From positions 1 to 40,000 of the forward strand of contig JAJXWM010000006.1 in assembly GCA_021781615.1 (NCBI GenBank): a stretch of DNA of 40,000 nt, written 5' to 3'. Source of the DNA: Pseudomonadota bacterium. Its GTDB lineage: Bacteria; Pseudomonadota; Gammaproteobacteria; UBA9339. The position numbers and the translations under genes were made by a program. Of the stretch, positions 25,418 to 34,543 are shown in pieces (positions within the stretch are counted from its first letter, which is position 1; every line of letters starts with the position of its first letter). Under the pieces are notes generated by a model, which had not been told where the DNA came from, made no database searches, and saw only the letters and a program-made list of their open reading frames with translations.

Positions 25418-25430
25418 AAGGAGAAAAATC

Positions 25431-26621
25431 ATGCCGCTAGCGTTTTGTAAGCATCTAGAAGAAGAAATAAAAAAACTTCAGGAAAATGGGCTTTATAAAC
25501 AAGAGCGAATTATAACTTCGCCGCAAGCCGCAACCATTAAAACTGCAAATGGTACTGCAGTTATTAATATGTGCGCCAATAACTACCTGGGACTTGCAAA
25601 TAATTCTGCTTTAATTGCTACCGCAAAAAAAGCACTAGATACCTACGGTTTTGGCTTGTCGTCAGTCCGCTTCATTTGTGGGACCCAAGATATCCACAAA
25701 GAATTAGAAAACCGTCTTAGCCAATTCTTGGGAATGGAAGATACCATTCTCTATTCATCCTGCTTCGATGCCAACGGCGGCTTATTTGAAGCTTTACTAG
25801 AAGCGGAAGATGCCATCATCAGCGATAGCTTAAATCATGCTAGCATTATTGATGGTGTTAGATTATGTAAAGCCCAAAGGTTTCGTTATGCCAATAATGA
25901 CATGAGTGATTTGGAACTAAAATTACAAGAAGCTAAAAACTGCCGCTATAAAATGATCGTTACCGACGGAGTGTTCTCGATGGATGGCATTATTGCTAAC
26001 CTACCCGCAATTTGTGATCTTGCAAGCAAATATGATGCAATGGTGGTCGTTGATGATTCTCACGCTGTTGGTTTTACCGGCGAAAAAGGTAGGGGTACTC
26101 ATGAGTATCATAACGTTATGGGGAAGGTAGACATAATAACCGGCACCTTAGGTAAAGCACTGGGAGGAGCATCAGGAGGTTACACTAGCGGTAAAAAAGA
26201 GGTTATTGATTGGTTGAGACAAAAATCTCGGCCCTATTTATTCTCAAACTCTTTAGCACCTGCAATTGCCATGACCTCAATTAAAGTTTTAGATCTGCTT
26301 GAAACTACAGGCAGCTTAAGAACAAAACTAAAAAACAATGCCCTCTACTTCAGACAGGGTTTAGAAAAACTAGGATTTAACATCGTCCCAGGTGAGCATC
26401 CAATTATCCCAGTCATGCTTGGTGATGCTAAACTTGCAAAAACCATGGCCGACAAATTATTAAACGAGGGGATTTATGTCATTGGATTCTCCTACCCCGT
26501 TGTGCCGCAAGGCAAGGCGCGTATTCGCACCCAAGTATCTGCTGCTCACGAACAAGAACACCTGAACCAAGCTTTAAATGCTTTTGGTAAAATTGGTAAA
26601 TTATTAGAAATCATTAAATGA
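25431..26621 (+). CDS. kbl: 2-amino-3-ketobutyrate CoA ligase (glycine C-acetyltransferase)
   Basis: A 396-residue PLP enzyme converting 2-amino-3-ketobutyrate and CoA to glycine and acetyl-CoA. The PLP lysine is Lys242 in [14 protein letters not shown]. The [16 protein letters not shown] segment provides the PLP ring-binding Asp and His. The length equals E. coli Kbl (398). AAAGGAG precedes the ATG. The next gene, 25 bp on, encodes the dehydrogenase that makes its unstable substrate, so the two enzymes work in sequence. Confidence 0.96.
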   Translation: MPLAFCKHLEEEIKKLQENGLYKQERIITSPQAATIKTANGTAVINMCANNYLGLANNSALIATAKKALDTYGFGLSSVRFICGTQDIHKELENRLSQFLGMEDTILYSSCFDANGGLFEALLEAEDAIISDSLNHASIIDGVRLCKAQRFRYANNDMSDLELKLQEAKNCRYKMIVTDGVFSMDGIIANLPAICDLASKYDAMVVVDDSHAVGFTGEKGRGTHEYHNVMGKVDIITGTLGKALGGASGGYTSGKKEVIDWLRQKSRPYLFSNSLAPAIAMTSIKVLDLLETTGSLRTKLKNNALYFRQGLEKLGFNIVPGEHPIIPVMLGDAKLAKTMADKLLNEGIYVIGFSYPVVPQGKARIRTQVSAAHEQEHLNQALNAFGKIGKLLEIIK

Positions 26622-26646
26622 TAGCTAACTTCAAGTTGGAGAAAAA

Positions 26647-27675
26647 ATGAAATCACTCGCAAAATTAAAAAGAGCTCCGGGCTTATGGCAACAAGATGCT
26701 CCGATCCCCCAAATAGGACCAAGCGATGTTTTAATCAAAATCAAGAAAACCGCAATTTGCGGCACCGACGTCCACATTTATAACTGGGATGATTGGGCCC
26801 AAAAAGTCATTCCCGTACCAATGATTATCGGCCACGAATTTGTTGGGGAAGTCGCCAATATCGGAGAAGAGGTAAAAAACTTTAAAATTGGTGATCGTGT
26901 TTCTGGTGAAGGTCATATTGCCTGCGAAAACTGCCGCAATTGTAGAGCTGGTCGTAGACATCTCTGCCGTAAATGTATTGGCGTTGGCGTAACCAGGCAA
27001 GGGGGCTTTGCTGAGTACCTTTCTATACCCGCAGTAAATGCTTACCTCATACCACCAGAAATTTCAGATGATTATGCATCGGTGCTTGATCCATTTGGTA
27101 ACGCTGCTCATGTAGCATTTTCATTCAATTTAGTCGGTGAAGATGTATTAATCACTGGCGCCGGACCAATCGGATTAATGTCGGCTGTCATTGCCCGTCA
27201 CGCTGGAGCACGCCACATAGTTATTACTGACATCAACGACTACCGCCTTAATTTAGCAAAAAAACTTGGCTTTGATCATGCAATAAATACCCAAAATGAC
27301 ACCATAGAGAGGGCCATGAGAGATCTCGGCATGAAAGAAGGGTTTGATGTCGGCTTCGAAATGTCCGGAAGTTCCCAAGCGTTTAATATGATGCTTGAGC
27401 ATATGAATCATGCCGGAAAAGTTGCATTACTTGGTTTTTTACCACAATCAACCACTATAGATTGGAATAAAATAATCCTTAAGGGGTTGATTGTCAAAGG
27501 TGTTTATGGCCGAGAAATGTTTGAAACCTGGCATAAAATGATTGCTCTTTTACAAAAGGGTTTAAACCTGGATCCAATCATTACCCATCGTTTCCCAACA
27601 GATAAGTTTATTGAAGGATTTGAAATAATGCGTTCTGGTAAAAGTGGAAAAGTTATTCTGGATTGGACCAAATAG
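26647..27675 (+). CDS. tdh: L-threonine 3-dehydrogenase
   Basis: A 342-residue zinc-dependent medium-chain dehydrogenase that oxidises threonine to 2-amino-3-ketobutyrate with NAD+. Catalytic zinc ligands are Cys38 (AICGTDVHI) and the GHE at 62-64. The structural zinc is held by Cys93, Cys96, Cys99 and Cys107 in [15 protein letters not shown]. The Rossmann motif is [12 protein letters not shown]. The length equals E. coli Tdh (341). With kbl it forms the threonine-degradation pair. TTGGAGAAAAA precedes the ATG. Confidence 0.97.
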   Translation: MKSLAKLKRAPGLWQQDAPIPQIGPSDVLIKIKKTAICGTDVHIYNWDDWAQKVIPVPMIIGHEFVGEVANIGEEVKNFKIGDRVSGEGHIACENCRNCRAGRRHLCRKCIGVGVTRQGGFAEYLSIPAVNAYLIPPEISDDYASVLDPFGNAAHVAFSFNLVGEDVLITGAGPIGLMSAVIARHAGARHIVITDINDYRLNLAKKLGFDHAINTQNDTIERAMRDLGMKEGFDVGFEMSGSSQAFNMMLEHMNHAGKVALLGFLPQSTTIDWNKIILKGLIVKGVYGREMFETWHKMIALLQKGLNLDPIITHRFPTDKFIEGFEIMRSGKSGKVILDWTK

Positions 27676-27755
27676 TTGTAGGAGAGGACCGTCGCAATCC
27701 GAAAATTTCAGCGTTATAAGCCATGTTACCTCGCTGAATACACTACTTAATTCAA

Positions 27756-27782
27756 CAGAGCATTTATCTCTGCATTTTTTTC
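27756..27782 (+). terminator. Terminator after tdh
   Basis: CAGAG-CATTTAT-CTCTG followed by CATTTTTTT. It is a short stem with a good T-run, about 80 bases after the tdh stop. Confidence 0.6.
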
Positions 27783-27865
27783 GCTTGCAAATAATTTGAT
27801 TACTAAGATCGATAAAAAGTTGGCAGATGTGATTAGAATAGTGGTTGGGTAAAAGAGGAAGCACT

Positions 27866-28354
27866 ATGAAATTTATAGAAAAAACCAATTCAAAGCTTAA
27901 GATAACTGTCGTTCCTCTTGCTAGCTGGCTATTTAGCATAGGCCTTCTTGCACTTATCGGTTATATTTTCCAATCTGCAAAAAAAGATATAGTACATTTT
28001 CAGGCGCTACCTTTGACGGCAATGTTGATTATTGGTGTTGTTTTAGCGCTTGGAGTAGCGGAGATTTTTGCTGCTAGAGTTGCTGTTTTAAGCCTAGATA
28101 AAAGCGATGATAGTTTGGTAATACGATGGATAGGGATCCTTCCCAAGGAGCAGCTCAAGTATAAGTTAAGTAGTATTGTACAGGCTGGATGTATGAGAGA
28201 GGGATCAAGAGACAGCTATTCTAATGTGCTTAGAACAATAAGCGGGGAAGAGATGCCTATTCCAATCATTTGTGGTTGGGTTGAAAGTCATTCAATTGCT
28301 GATCACATCAATATTTTTATTGGAGCCAAACAGATAAATATTACGAGATCTTGA
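27866..28354 (+). CDS. Membrane protein of unknown function, tandem paralogue A
   Basis: A 162-residue protein with two hydrophobic helices near the N-terminus (SWLFSIGLLALIGYIF and LTAMLIIGVVLALGVAEIF), followed by a soluble C-terminal domain with IRWIGILPKEQLKYKLSSI and SYSNVLRT. The soluble part loosely recalls bacterial PH-like domains of membrane proteins (inference only). I chose the ATG at 27866 because AGAGGA sits 7 nt upstream; the frame extends to a TTG at 27845. Its stop and the next start overlap as TGATG. The next gene is a clear paralogue. Confidence 0.7.
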   Translation: MKFIEKTNSKLKITVVPLASWLFSIGLLALIGYIFQSAKKDIVHFQALPLTAMLIIGVVLALGVAEIFAARVAVLSLDKSDDSLVIRWIGILPKEQLKYKLSSIVQAGCMREGSRDSYSNVLRTISGEEMPIPIICGWVESHSIADHINIFIGAKQINITRS

Positions 28355-28848
28355 TGAAATTCATAAAGAAAACTGACGTAAAGCTTAAGATGACTGTTGT
28401 TCCTGTTGGTAGGTGGCTATTCACTGTAGGCTTTTTTGTGCTTATTGGCTATATTATTATCCAAGTTGTAATAAAAATAATACCAGATCTTCGGACTCTA
28501 CCTTTGGCTGTGATACTGATTATTAGTTTTATGGTGGCGGTTTTAGTAGCGAAGATTTTAAGCATCAGAATTGCTGTTTTAAGTTTAGACAAAGGTGACG
28601 ATAGTTTGACAATACGATGGATAGGGATAATTCCCAAGGAGCAATTTAAGTGTCGGTTAAGTAGTATTACACAGGCTGGATGTATAAAAGAAGAGGAATC
28701 AAAAAACAGCTATTCTAATGTGCTTAGAACAAAAGATTGGGAGGAGATACCTATACCAATCATTAGTGGATGGCTTGAAAGCCGTTCAATTGCCAATCAT
28801 ATCAATGCTTTTCTTGGAGCCAAACAGATCGAATTTATGGATCTTTGA
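28354..28848 (+). CDS. Membrane protein of unknown function, tandem paralogue B
   Basis: A 164-residue protein with the same layout as its upstream neighbour: MKFIKKTDVKLKMTVVP opening, two hydrophobic helices, then IRWIGIIPKEQFKCRLSSI, NSYSNVLRT and a shared GAKQI near the C-terminus. Similarity runs end to end, so this is a tandem gene duplication with a one-base stop-start overlap. Translational coupling would give equal amounts and possibly a hetero-oligomer. No function recognised. Confidence 0.7.
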   Translation: MKFIKKTDVKLKMTVVPVGRWLFTVGFFVLIGYIIIQVVIKIIPDLRTLPLAVILIISFMVAVLVAKILSIRIAVLSLDKGDDSLTIRWIGIIPKEQFKCRLSSITQAGCIKEEESKNSYSNVLRTKDWEEIPIPIISGWLESRSIANHINAFLGAKQIEFMDL

Positions 28849-28936
28849 GTCAATAGATTTTTTTTGACAACAATCCCGTATGGGATATAGATATTACAAC
28901 TTCTTCCGCAGCCATAAAAAGACCACATGTTTAGGA

Positions 28937-29359
28937 TTACATCGTCCTAAGAATGACTTTTAACCTACGAAAATCATCTTTTGACAAACTATCTTTAAAA
29001 ATTGGCAAAGATATTTTTATGCCACCACTTACCAAGAAGCTAATTACGATTAAATAACTAGAAGTAAACACTGGGGGACTAATAATAGCAAAAAACTGTT
29101 CCCCAGAAGTTTTTCCTAAACCCCACCTTCCATCATCTTCACGCCAAAGTTGGCTGATAACTTCAGCACTATCTTGTAAAATATAACACCTCACAACCAC
29201 AGCTAAATTCGTTATAATACAAACAGTTAGAGCTGTATTTATCCACCATAAAACGGGGGTAAAACAAACACAAAAAATAGCGCCCAAATGGATAAACAAA
29301 AAAACGGCACTCAATCCAAATGATCGATATAACTTAAAACTTGATGATAATAGCTTCAT
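28937..29359 (-). CDS. YgfX/CptA-like membrane protein
   Basis: A 140-residue protein with two N-terminal hydrophobic helices (LSAVFLFIHLGAIFCVCF and INTALTVCIITNLAVVV) and a soluble C-terminal domain. The closing segment FKDSLSKDDFRRLKVIL matches the 'DSLxxDxFRRLRVxLR' end of the YgfX family. E. coli CptA/YgfX was reported as a cytoskeleton-acting toxin paired with SdhE; no sdhE-like gene is seen beside it here. I chose the ATG at 29359 with GGGGT just upstream rather than the TTG nine bases earlier. It is divergent from the DUF4389 gene. Confidence 0.6.
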   Translation of the reverse strand: MKLLSSSFKLYRSFGLSAVFLFIHLGAIFCVCFTPVLWWINTALTVCIITNLAVVVRCYILQDSAEVISQLWREDDGRWGLGKTSGEQFFAIISPPVFTSSYLIVISFLVSGGIKISLPIFKDSLSKDDFRRLKVILRTM

Positions 29360-29419
29360 ACACCCCAAATGTGTTAGAATTGGCGCTATTATTAACTTAA
29401 CAACTAAAAGGAAACAACT

Positions 29420-29701
29420 ATGGGCAAAAACCTAAAGGAAAAACTACTAGCAAAAGATAAATGGATCCGCGGCCTACTAATGCTGCTTTTCATGGCAATA
29501 AAATATGTCGTTTCTTTTACGATCAACCTTGTTGCGCTTTTTCAGTTTGTAACCGACATGCTGTTTGGCCATCTAAATAGTAAACTTTTAGATTTTTCCA
29601 AACGCCTTAACATCTATCTTTTACAACTATCTAATTTCTTAACTTTTAATTCAGATATCAGGCCCTTCCCTTTTACCGATTGGCCAGAAAATAAGCCTTA
29701 A
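29420..29701 (+). CDS. DUF4389 membrane protein
   Basis: A 93-residue protein. The central hydrophobic stretch (GLLMLLFMAIKYVVSFTINLVALFQFV) and the closing RPFPFTDWP are the signature of DUF4389, a small membrane family of unknown function. AAAAGGAAA lies upstream of the ATG. The gene is complete at the usual length of about 95-110 residues. Confidence 0.75.
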   Translation: MGKNLKEKLLAKDKWIRGLLMLLFMAIKYVVSFTINLVALFQFVTDMLFGHLNSKLLDFSKRLNIYLLQLSNFLTFNSDIRPFPFTDWPENKP

Positions 29702-29752
29702 TCATAAAAGAGTAACACCTAGCAGGCTTTACTGATTTTGAGCTAAGAATTT

Positions 29753-30391
29753 ATGAAAAAGTATTCGTTATTGATTTTTGACTGGGATGGCACCTTGGTT
29801 GATTCTGAGAGTTTTGCTGTTGCTGCTCTACAAAGGACCGCAGCCGACTTCAACTATCCAATACCATCAGCTGAAGAGATTGACGAAAACTTTGGTCTAA
29901 GACTGGAAAACTTGTTGCAAAAATTCTTTCCCGGAGAATACCAGCAAGAGCTTGCCCAAGCATTTTATAAACATTTTTCCGAAGAAGAATTAGCAACCAA
30001 CTTTTTTACTGGCGCCCTAGAAACCTTAAATTATCTAAAAGAACAGGGCTTTATCTTGTCCGTTGCCACAAATAGGTCACGAACAAAGCTAAATGCCGCA
30101 CTAAAGACGGCAGATATAGAAGATCTTTTCGCAGCCACCCGCTGTCCTGAAGACGCTGCACCCAAACCTGCTCCTGGTATGCTGCTTACTCTGCTTGACG
30201 AATTCAATCTCTCTCCCCGAAGCGCCCTGATGATCGGCGATACAATTTATGATATGCAATTTGCCAATAATGCTGCGGTCGACGCCCTGGCGGTTTGCTA
30301 TGGGCACCGCAAGAAAGATCAATTTATTCCTTTTAATCCGATTGGTTTTATTGAAAAGATCGAAGATTTAAAATATATTCTATCTAATTAA
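29753..30391 (+). CDS. HAD-family phosphatase (phosphoglycolate phosphatase-like)
   Basis: A 212-residue soluble HAD hydrolase. Motif I is FDWDGTLVDS with the nucleophile Asp. A helical cap (residues about 15-80) follows. Motif II is the SVATNRS threonine, motif III is the KPAP lysine, and motif IV is GDTIYD. The cap type and size match Gph or related beta-phosphoglucomutase-like enzymes. The exact substrate cannot be assigned. It precedes the flavodiiron gene by 23 bp on the same strand, so cotranscription is possible. Confidence 0.85.
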   Translation: MKKYSLLIFDWDGTLVDSESFAVAALQRTAADFNYPIPSAEEIDENFGLRLENLLQKFFPGEYQQELAQAFYKHFSEEELATNFFTGALETLNYLKEQGFILSVATNRSRTKLNAALKTADIEDLFAATRCPEDAAPKPAPGMLLTLLDEFNLSPRSALMIGDTIYDMQFANNAAVDALAVCYGHRKKDQFIPFNPIGFIEKIEDLKYILSN

Positions 30392-30414
30392 TACCTATTA
30401 ATAGGAAACAGCTT

Positions 30415-31617
30415 ATGAACAATCCCTTCGCCGCCATAAAAATATCTGAACGTGTTTATTGGGTGGGCGCCATTGATAATGAAATACGTGATTTTCATGG
30501 CTATAGTACTTCCCGCGGCACTACCTACAACGCCTATCTCATCCTCGGGGAAAAACCGATCCTAGTTGATACGGTAAAAGCGCCCTTTTTTCCCGAAATG
30601 CTAGCACGCATTGCCTCCGTCATCGAACCAGAAAAAATTTCTTATATAATCTCTAACCATGCGGAGCTTGATCATTCAGGCGCTCTTTTGCCAACCATCG
30701 AAGCAATAAAACCAGAAAAAGTCTTTGTTTCAAAAATGGGGGCGGCGGCTTTAAAAGAGCATTTTAATCGTCACCTTGATCTTACCGAAATTAAAAGTGG
30801 CGAAAGTTTCACTTTGGGTGATGCCAACTTAGTCTGCCTTGAAACGCGGATGCTGCACTGGCCCGACAGCATGTTTACCTATTTTGCCAACGATAATATT
30901 TTATTTTCCCAAGACGGGTTTGGCATGCATTTAGCGACCTACAAAATATTTGCTGAAGAAAATGAACGCACCACTTTACAGCATGAAGCAATGAAATATT
31001 TTGCTAATATTTTGTTACCCTATTCCAGTTTCGTCACTAAATTGCTCGATGTTTTTCCAAGCTTTGGTTTAGACGTTAAAATTCTTGCTCCAGACCACGG
31101 TCCAATTTGGCATCAAGTCCAAGATATCAATTGGATTATGGGACTCTGGCAAAAATGGGCCAAACAGGAACCAACCGACAAGATAGTGATCTGTTACGAT
31201 ACCATGTGGGATAGCACCGCAAAAATGGCCCGCGCTATCGCTGATGGAATCATGACTGAAAAAGCTGAACCAAAAGTCATGCCACTTTCATCCTGCCATC
31301 GTAGCGATATTGCGGTAGAGTTATTAGAAGCTGGAGCATTATTGGTAGGCTCACCAACCATCAATAATCAAATATTTCCGACTGTTGCCGATGTTTTGTG
31401 CTACCTAAAAGGATTAAAACCACAAAATCTAATTGGCCAAGCTTTCGGCTCCTATGGCTGGTCTGGAGAATCAATCCAACTACTGCAAGAAGAATTAAAA
31501 TCAATAAAAATAGAGTTATTTGACAATCCAATCAAAGCCAAATACGTTCCAAACAATGATTGTTTAGTTCTTTGTAAAAACCTAGGACAAAATATCGCGA
31601 GGAAATTAAAATCATGA
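30415..31617 (+). CDS. A-type flavodiiron protein (O2/NO reductase)
   Basis: A 400-residue cytoplasmic enzyme reducing O2 to water and/or NO to N2O. The N-terminal beta-lactamase-like domain has all six diiron ligands: His82, Glu84 and Asp86 (NHAELDH), His148, Asp167 and His228 (PDHGP), with spacing matching the Desulfovibrio rubredoxin:oxygen oxidoreductase. The C-terminal flavodoxin domain starts about residue 255 with the FMN-phosphate loop YDTMWDSTAKMA. There is no fused rubredoxin; a separate gene encodes it. Its stop overlaps the next start (ATGA). Confidence 0.93.
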   Translation: MNNPFAAIKISERVYWVGAIDNEIRDFHGYSTSRGTTYNAYLILGEKPILVDTVKAPFFPEMLARIASVIEPEKISYIISNHAELDHSGALLPTIEAIKPEKVFVSKMGAAALKEHFNRHLDLTEIKSGESFTLGDANLVCLETRMLHWPDSMFTYFANDNILFSQDGFGMHLATYKIFAEENERTTLQHEAMKYFANILLPYSSFVTKLLDVFPSFGLDVKILAPDHGPIWHQVQDINWIMGLWQKWAKQEPTDKIVICYDTMWDSTAKMARAIADGIMTEKAEPKVMPLSSCHRSDIAVELLEAGALLVGSPTINNQIFPTVADVLCYLKGLKPQNLIGQAFGSYGWSGESIQLLQEELKSIKIELFDNPIKAKYVPNNDCLVLCKNLGQNIARKLKS

Positions 31618-32141
31618 CTAGTCCCATCGATCTTAGTACTTTATGCCAAATTCAATATGGGATTTTTATCATCAGCTCCTTTTCCGGCAGTAAAATAAAT
31701 GGCCAAATTGCCACAGTTGCTTTTCAAGTAACAAACCAACCGGCACAAATCGCAATCTGCCTAAATAAAAACAATCTAACCCACCAATTTGTTATGGACA
31801 GTAAAACCTTTGGAATATCAATTTTGTCGGAAGAGGCTGACTTAAAGCTCATTGGGAAGTTTGGCTTTCGCTGTGGACGAGACTGCGATAAATTTATTGA
31901 TACCAATTATAAAAAATCCATAACTGGCTCCCCTTTAGTCTTAGACCATGCCGCTGGTATTTTAGATTTAAAAGTAAACCAAGCGCTGGATCTTGGCACT
32001 CATACCTTGTTCATAGGTGAGGTACTCACTGCCGAAAAAATTAGCGCTAAAAAACCGATGACTTATGACTACTATCACAAAGTAGTTAAGGGTAAAACGC
32101 ATCAAAACGCCCCAACGTTTCAAACAAAAATAACTTCTTAA
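31614..32141 (+). CDS. Flavin reductase-like FMN-binding protein
   Basis: A 175-residue protein with the flavin-reductase split-barrel fold. Landmarks: GIFIISSFSGSKINGQIATVAFQVTNQPAQIAICLNK, then FGISILSEEADLKLIGKFGFRCGRDCDK and FIGEVLTAEK. It resembles the N-terminal domain of 'high-molecular-weight rubredoxin', the NAD(P)H:rubredoxin electron donor to flavodiiron proteins. The four-base overlap with the flavodiiron gene and the rubredoxin gene 21 bp downstream strongly support that role. Confidence 0.88.
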   Translation: MTSPIDLSTLCQIQYGIFIISSFSGSKINGQIATVAFQVTNQPAQIAICLNKNNLTHQFVMDSKTFGISILSEEADLKLIGKFGFRCGRDCDKFIDTNYKKSITGSPLVLDHAAGILDLKVNQALDLGTHTLFIGEVLTAEKISAKKPMTYDYYHKVVKGKTHQNAPTFQTKITS

Positions 32142-32162
32142 AAACTATCTCAGGAGAAAAAT

Positions 32163-32327
32163 ATGAAAAAGTATGTATGTGATATTTGTGGTTACATTTA
32201 CGACCCAGCCATTGGCGACATTGAAAATAAAATTGAACCAGGAACTGCTTTTGAAAAGCTACCAGAAGACTGGCTATGTCCAATTTGCGGGGTCGGCAAA
32301 AATGAGTTTACGGTTTGTAAAGAATAA
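32163..32327 (+). CDS. Rubredoxin
   Basis: A 54-residue iron protein carrying one electron. Two Cys pairs hold the iron: CDICG (residues 6-10) and CPICG near residue 39. Between them are YIYDPAIGD and the EDWLCP segment common to all rubredoxins. CAGGAGAAAAAT precedes the ATG. It should accept electrons from the flavin reductase upstream and pass them to the flavodiiron protein, completing a three-gene electron chain. Confidence 0.95.
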   Translation: MKKYVCDICGYIYDPAIGDIENKIEPGTAFEKLPEDWLCPICGVGKNEFTVCKE

Positions 32328-32338
32328 TCTATTGACTT

Positions 32339-32725
32339 ATGAATAACTGCATATTTTGTAGCCTCGCTAACGAAAAAGATATTTGTTTATCAGAAAACGA
32401 ACTATTTTGGTCTTGCTTCGACGACCAGCCGGTCACCAATGGCCACGCTCTAGTAATACCAAAACGTCATCTAGACTCCTTTTTTGATTTATCAAACGAA
32501 GAAATTAAAGCCGCTTATGATTTAATAAAAAAAGTAAAAGATATCATAGACAAAAAACACCATCCTGATGCTTATAATATTGGAATAAATAATGGACAGG
32601 TCGCGGGACAAACTATATTACATCTCCACATACACATTATTCCACGCTATGTTGGTGACGTAGCGAATCCAACGGGTGGGGTTAGAAATGTTATCCCAAA
32701 AAAGGGTACTTACTTAAAAGAATAG
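32339..32725 (+). CDS. HIT-family nucleotide hydrolase
   Basis: A 128-residue protein with the histidine-triad motif HLHIHIIPR (His-x-His-x-His) near residues 97-105. A CIFCSLANE zinc-ribbon-like opening is also common in HIT proteins. It would hydrolyse a nucleoside phosphoramidate or dinucleotide-type substrate. It starts 11 bp after rubredoxin and probably belongs to the same transcript. Together with ApaH just downstream it could act on dinucleoside polyphosphates (inference). Confidence 0.88.
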   Translation: MNNCIFCSLANEKDICLSENELFWSCFDDQPVTNGHALVIPKRHLDSFFDLSNEEIKAAYDLIKKVKDIIDKKHHPDAYNIGINNGQVAGQTILHLHIHIIPRYVGDVANPTGGVRNVIPKKGTYLKE

Positions 32726-32867
32726 ACCTCTTTCGAAACCAAGTATTTTGTTATAATACAAGGCGCATGTGAAAGAGCAAGCGGAGTTTACTTCTGATAA
32801 ATGAGCATTGCGAATGAGCATGCAACGCAGTAGTATAGCAAAAGACGTCGGTTTCGAAAGAGGTCTA
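32723..32867. mobile_element. MITE-like element with 18-bp perfect terminal inverted repeats
   Basis: TAGACCTCTTTCGAAACC at 32723-32740 is perfectly inverted at 32850-32867. The total of 145 bp has no coding capacity. The ends begin and finish with TA, as for elements mobilised by IS630/Tc1-type transposases. It overlaps the HIT stop codon and ends 7 bases before the apaH ATG. Its right arm (AAAGAGG) may supply the apaH ribosome-binding site. Confidence 0.7.
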
Positions 32868-32874
32868 AAATCAT

Positions 32875-33681
32875 ATGCCTACATACTGCATCGGTGACAT
32901 CCAAGGCTGTTACGACGAGCTAGAACAACTACTTCGGATAATTGACTACAACCCCAGCAAAGACCATTTATGGTTTGTCGGTGATTTAGTTAATCGTGGC
33001 CCAAAATCGTTAGAGGTACTACGCTTCGTTAAAGAATTACCCAACACTAAAATAGTACTAGGCAATCACGACCTGCACCTCTTAAACTTCTACAACAAAA
33101 TTGTCAACTTTGAGGCAACTTTTCTAGAACCGATTTTAACCGCACCAGATGGCAAAAAACTAGTCGAATGGTTACGGATGCAACCACTGCTCTACCATAA
33201 TCAGGAACACAATTGTCTATTAGTCCATGCAGGAATCTACCCAGGATGGGATTTAGCAAGCGCGATAACTTACGCCCAAGAAGCCGAAAAAGCATTACGC
33301 AGCGAAAATTACCTTGAATTTCTAAAACATATGTATGGCAATAAACCAACTAAATGGGATAATAATCTTAAAAATTGGGAAAGATTACGCTTTATTATCA
33401 ACGTATTTGCCCGCATTCGTTTTTGTGATTTAGATGGACATTTGGAATTTGATCATGCCGGAAAAATCGATACTGCACCCCCAGGATATTTGCCATGGTT
33501 TAAAATCCCATGGCGCAAGATAAAAACCACTAAAATTATTTTTGGCCACTGGGCTGCTTTAGAAGGAAGAACCGATGAACCAAACGAAATAGCACTCGAC
33601 ACTGGCTGCGTATGGGGCGGCCAACTCACCGCCCTAAGAATTGAAGATGGGGTTAAGTTCAGCTATTCGAAGTCATCCTAG
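32875..33681 (+). CDS. apaH: Diadenosine tetraphosphatase
   Basis: A 268-residue metallophosphatase that splits Ap4A symmetrically to two ADP. Calcineurin-type motifs: GDIQGC near the N-terminus (residues 7-12), GDLVNRGPKS, GNHDLHLL and VHAGIYPGW. The length is close to E. coli ApaH (280). In E. coli it shares an operon with ksgA; here its neighbours are a HIT protein and an outer-membrane protein. The only purine-rich site upstream lies in the arm of the MITE-like element, about 11 nt from the ATG. Confidence 0.95.
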   Translation: MPTYCIGDIQGCYDELEQLLRIIDYNPSKDHLWFVGDLVNRGPKSLEVLRFVKELPNTKIVLGNHDLHLLNFYNKIVNFEATFLEPILTAPDGKKLVEWLRMQPLLYHNQEHNCLLVHAGIYPGWDLASAITYAQEAEKALRSENYLEFLKHMYGNKPTKWDNNLKNWERLRFIINVFARIRFCDLDGHLEFDHAGKIDTAPPGYLPWFKIPWRKIKTTKIIFGHWAALEGRTDEPNEIALDTGCVWGGQLTALRIEDGVKFSYSKSS

Positions 33682-33687
33682 AGTCTA

Positions 33688-34473
33688 TTAAAAATGTCCC
33701 GCAAACCCAAACTTAATCTGGTGAAAGCTTGCCGCAGGTATACTATAGGAATACTTATTTGAACCAACAGTTATATCATCACCACTTACTTTATTATAAT
33801 TGGTATAAACATATTCCGTGCGGAAACTGAAGCCATCGCTTATAAAATAGTCGATACCTCCACCAATTCGTAAACCAAAATTAAACTTATTAACCTTATC
33901 ACTAGGCTGACTGGTAGCAGGAGTGACATCGGTAAACGATAATTTAGTATAGCTTGCGCCTAAACCCAAACGACCATAGAGTAAAACATTCATCGCGTCA
34001 GTAAGATAGCCAGGAATAATATCAAGACCAACCATCAACGGTCTTTTAAGATTCACCAAAATACTCCGCCCACTGGCGGCATTCAAGATGTTTCTATCTA
34101 AAAAGTTATAACCAAGCCCTGCTTCAGTCCCGAGATAAAAATGACCAAAATTGGTGCCATAGCCACCATAAAGACCAAAATTGTAGCTAATACGTCCTTT
34201 CTTCTGCGTGCCGCCAGGAGCGCCATTAAAGGCAACGTCTGAACTCAAAGAACTATAGTTAGGCCCAAAATCTATACCAAAATATCCAGAAGGTCTTGAT
34301 GGCATGGGAGCTTTTTCGGCATAAAACGCCTCTTGCCCAACAGATTCAGGATAATCCATACCACCCTGCTGATGAAATGTACTAAGGGCGTTTTCATCAT
34401 CCTCAGCAAAAACAGAAGAAACAACCATTAACATCAAAACGAAAATGCTTCTTATTACTATTGGTTTTAGCAT
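33688..34473 (-). CDS. Outer-membrane beta-barrel protein (OmpA-like/OMP_b-brl)
   Basis: A 261-residue protein with a signal peptide (RSIFVLMLMVVSSVFAE) and alternating aromatic strands ending KFGFAGHF, with the terminal phenylalanine typical of outer-membrane barrels. Internal segments SYNFGLYGGYGTNFGHFYLG and RIGGGIDYFISDGFSFRTEYVY resemble eight-stranded porin-like barrels of Legionella-type outer-membrane proteins. I chose the ATG at 34473 because AAGGAG lies 9 nt upstream. It converges on apaH with a 6-bp gap. Confidence 0.85.
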   Translation of the reverse strand: MLKPIVIRSIFVLMLMVVSSVFAEDDENALSTFHQQGGMDYPESVGQEAFYAEKAPMPSRPSGYFGIDFGPNYSSLSSDVAFNGAPGGTQKKGRISYNFGLYGGYGTNFGHFYLGTEAGLGYNFLDRNILNAASGRSILVNLKRPLMVGLDIIPGYLTDAMNVLLYGRLGLGASYTKLSFTDVTPATSQPSDKVNKFNFGLRIGGGIDYFISDGFSFRTEYVYTNYNKVSGDDITVGSNKYSYSIPAASFHQIKFGFAGHF

Positions 34474-34543
34474 AGTCAATGACTCCTTGTTTTAATATCT
34501 TGTCTAATGTTATCTTATGCTCTTTATAATAGCAACGAAAGCT

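Noticed and set aside
25380-25431. Riboswitch or leader upstream of kbl-tdh
   Set aside because: The gap to the preceding gene is only 13 bp, leaving no room for a structured leader.
27562-27939. 125-codon minus-strand frame after tdh
   Set aside because: It runs antisense through the tdh end, the terminator and the start of paralogue A; no ribosome-binding site or domain.
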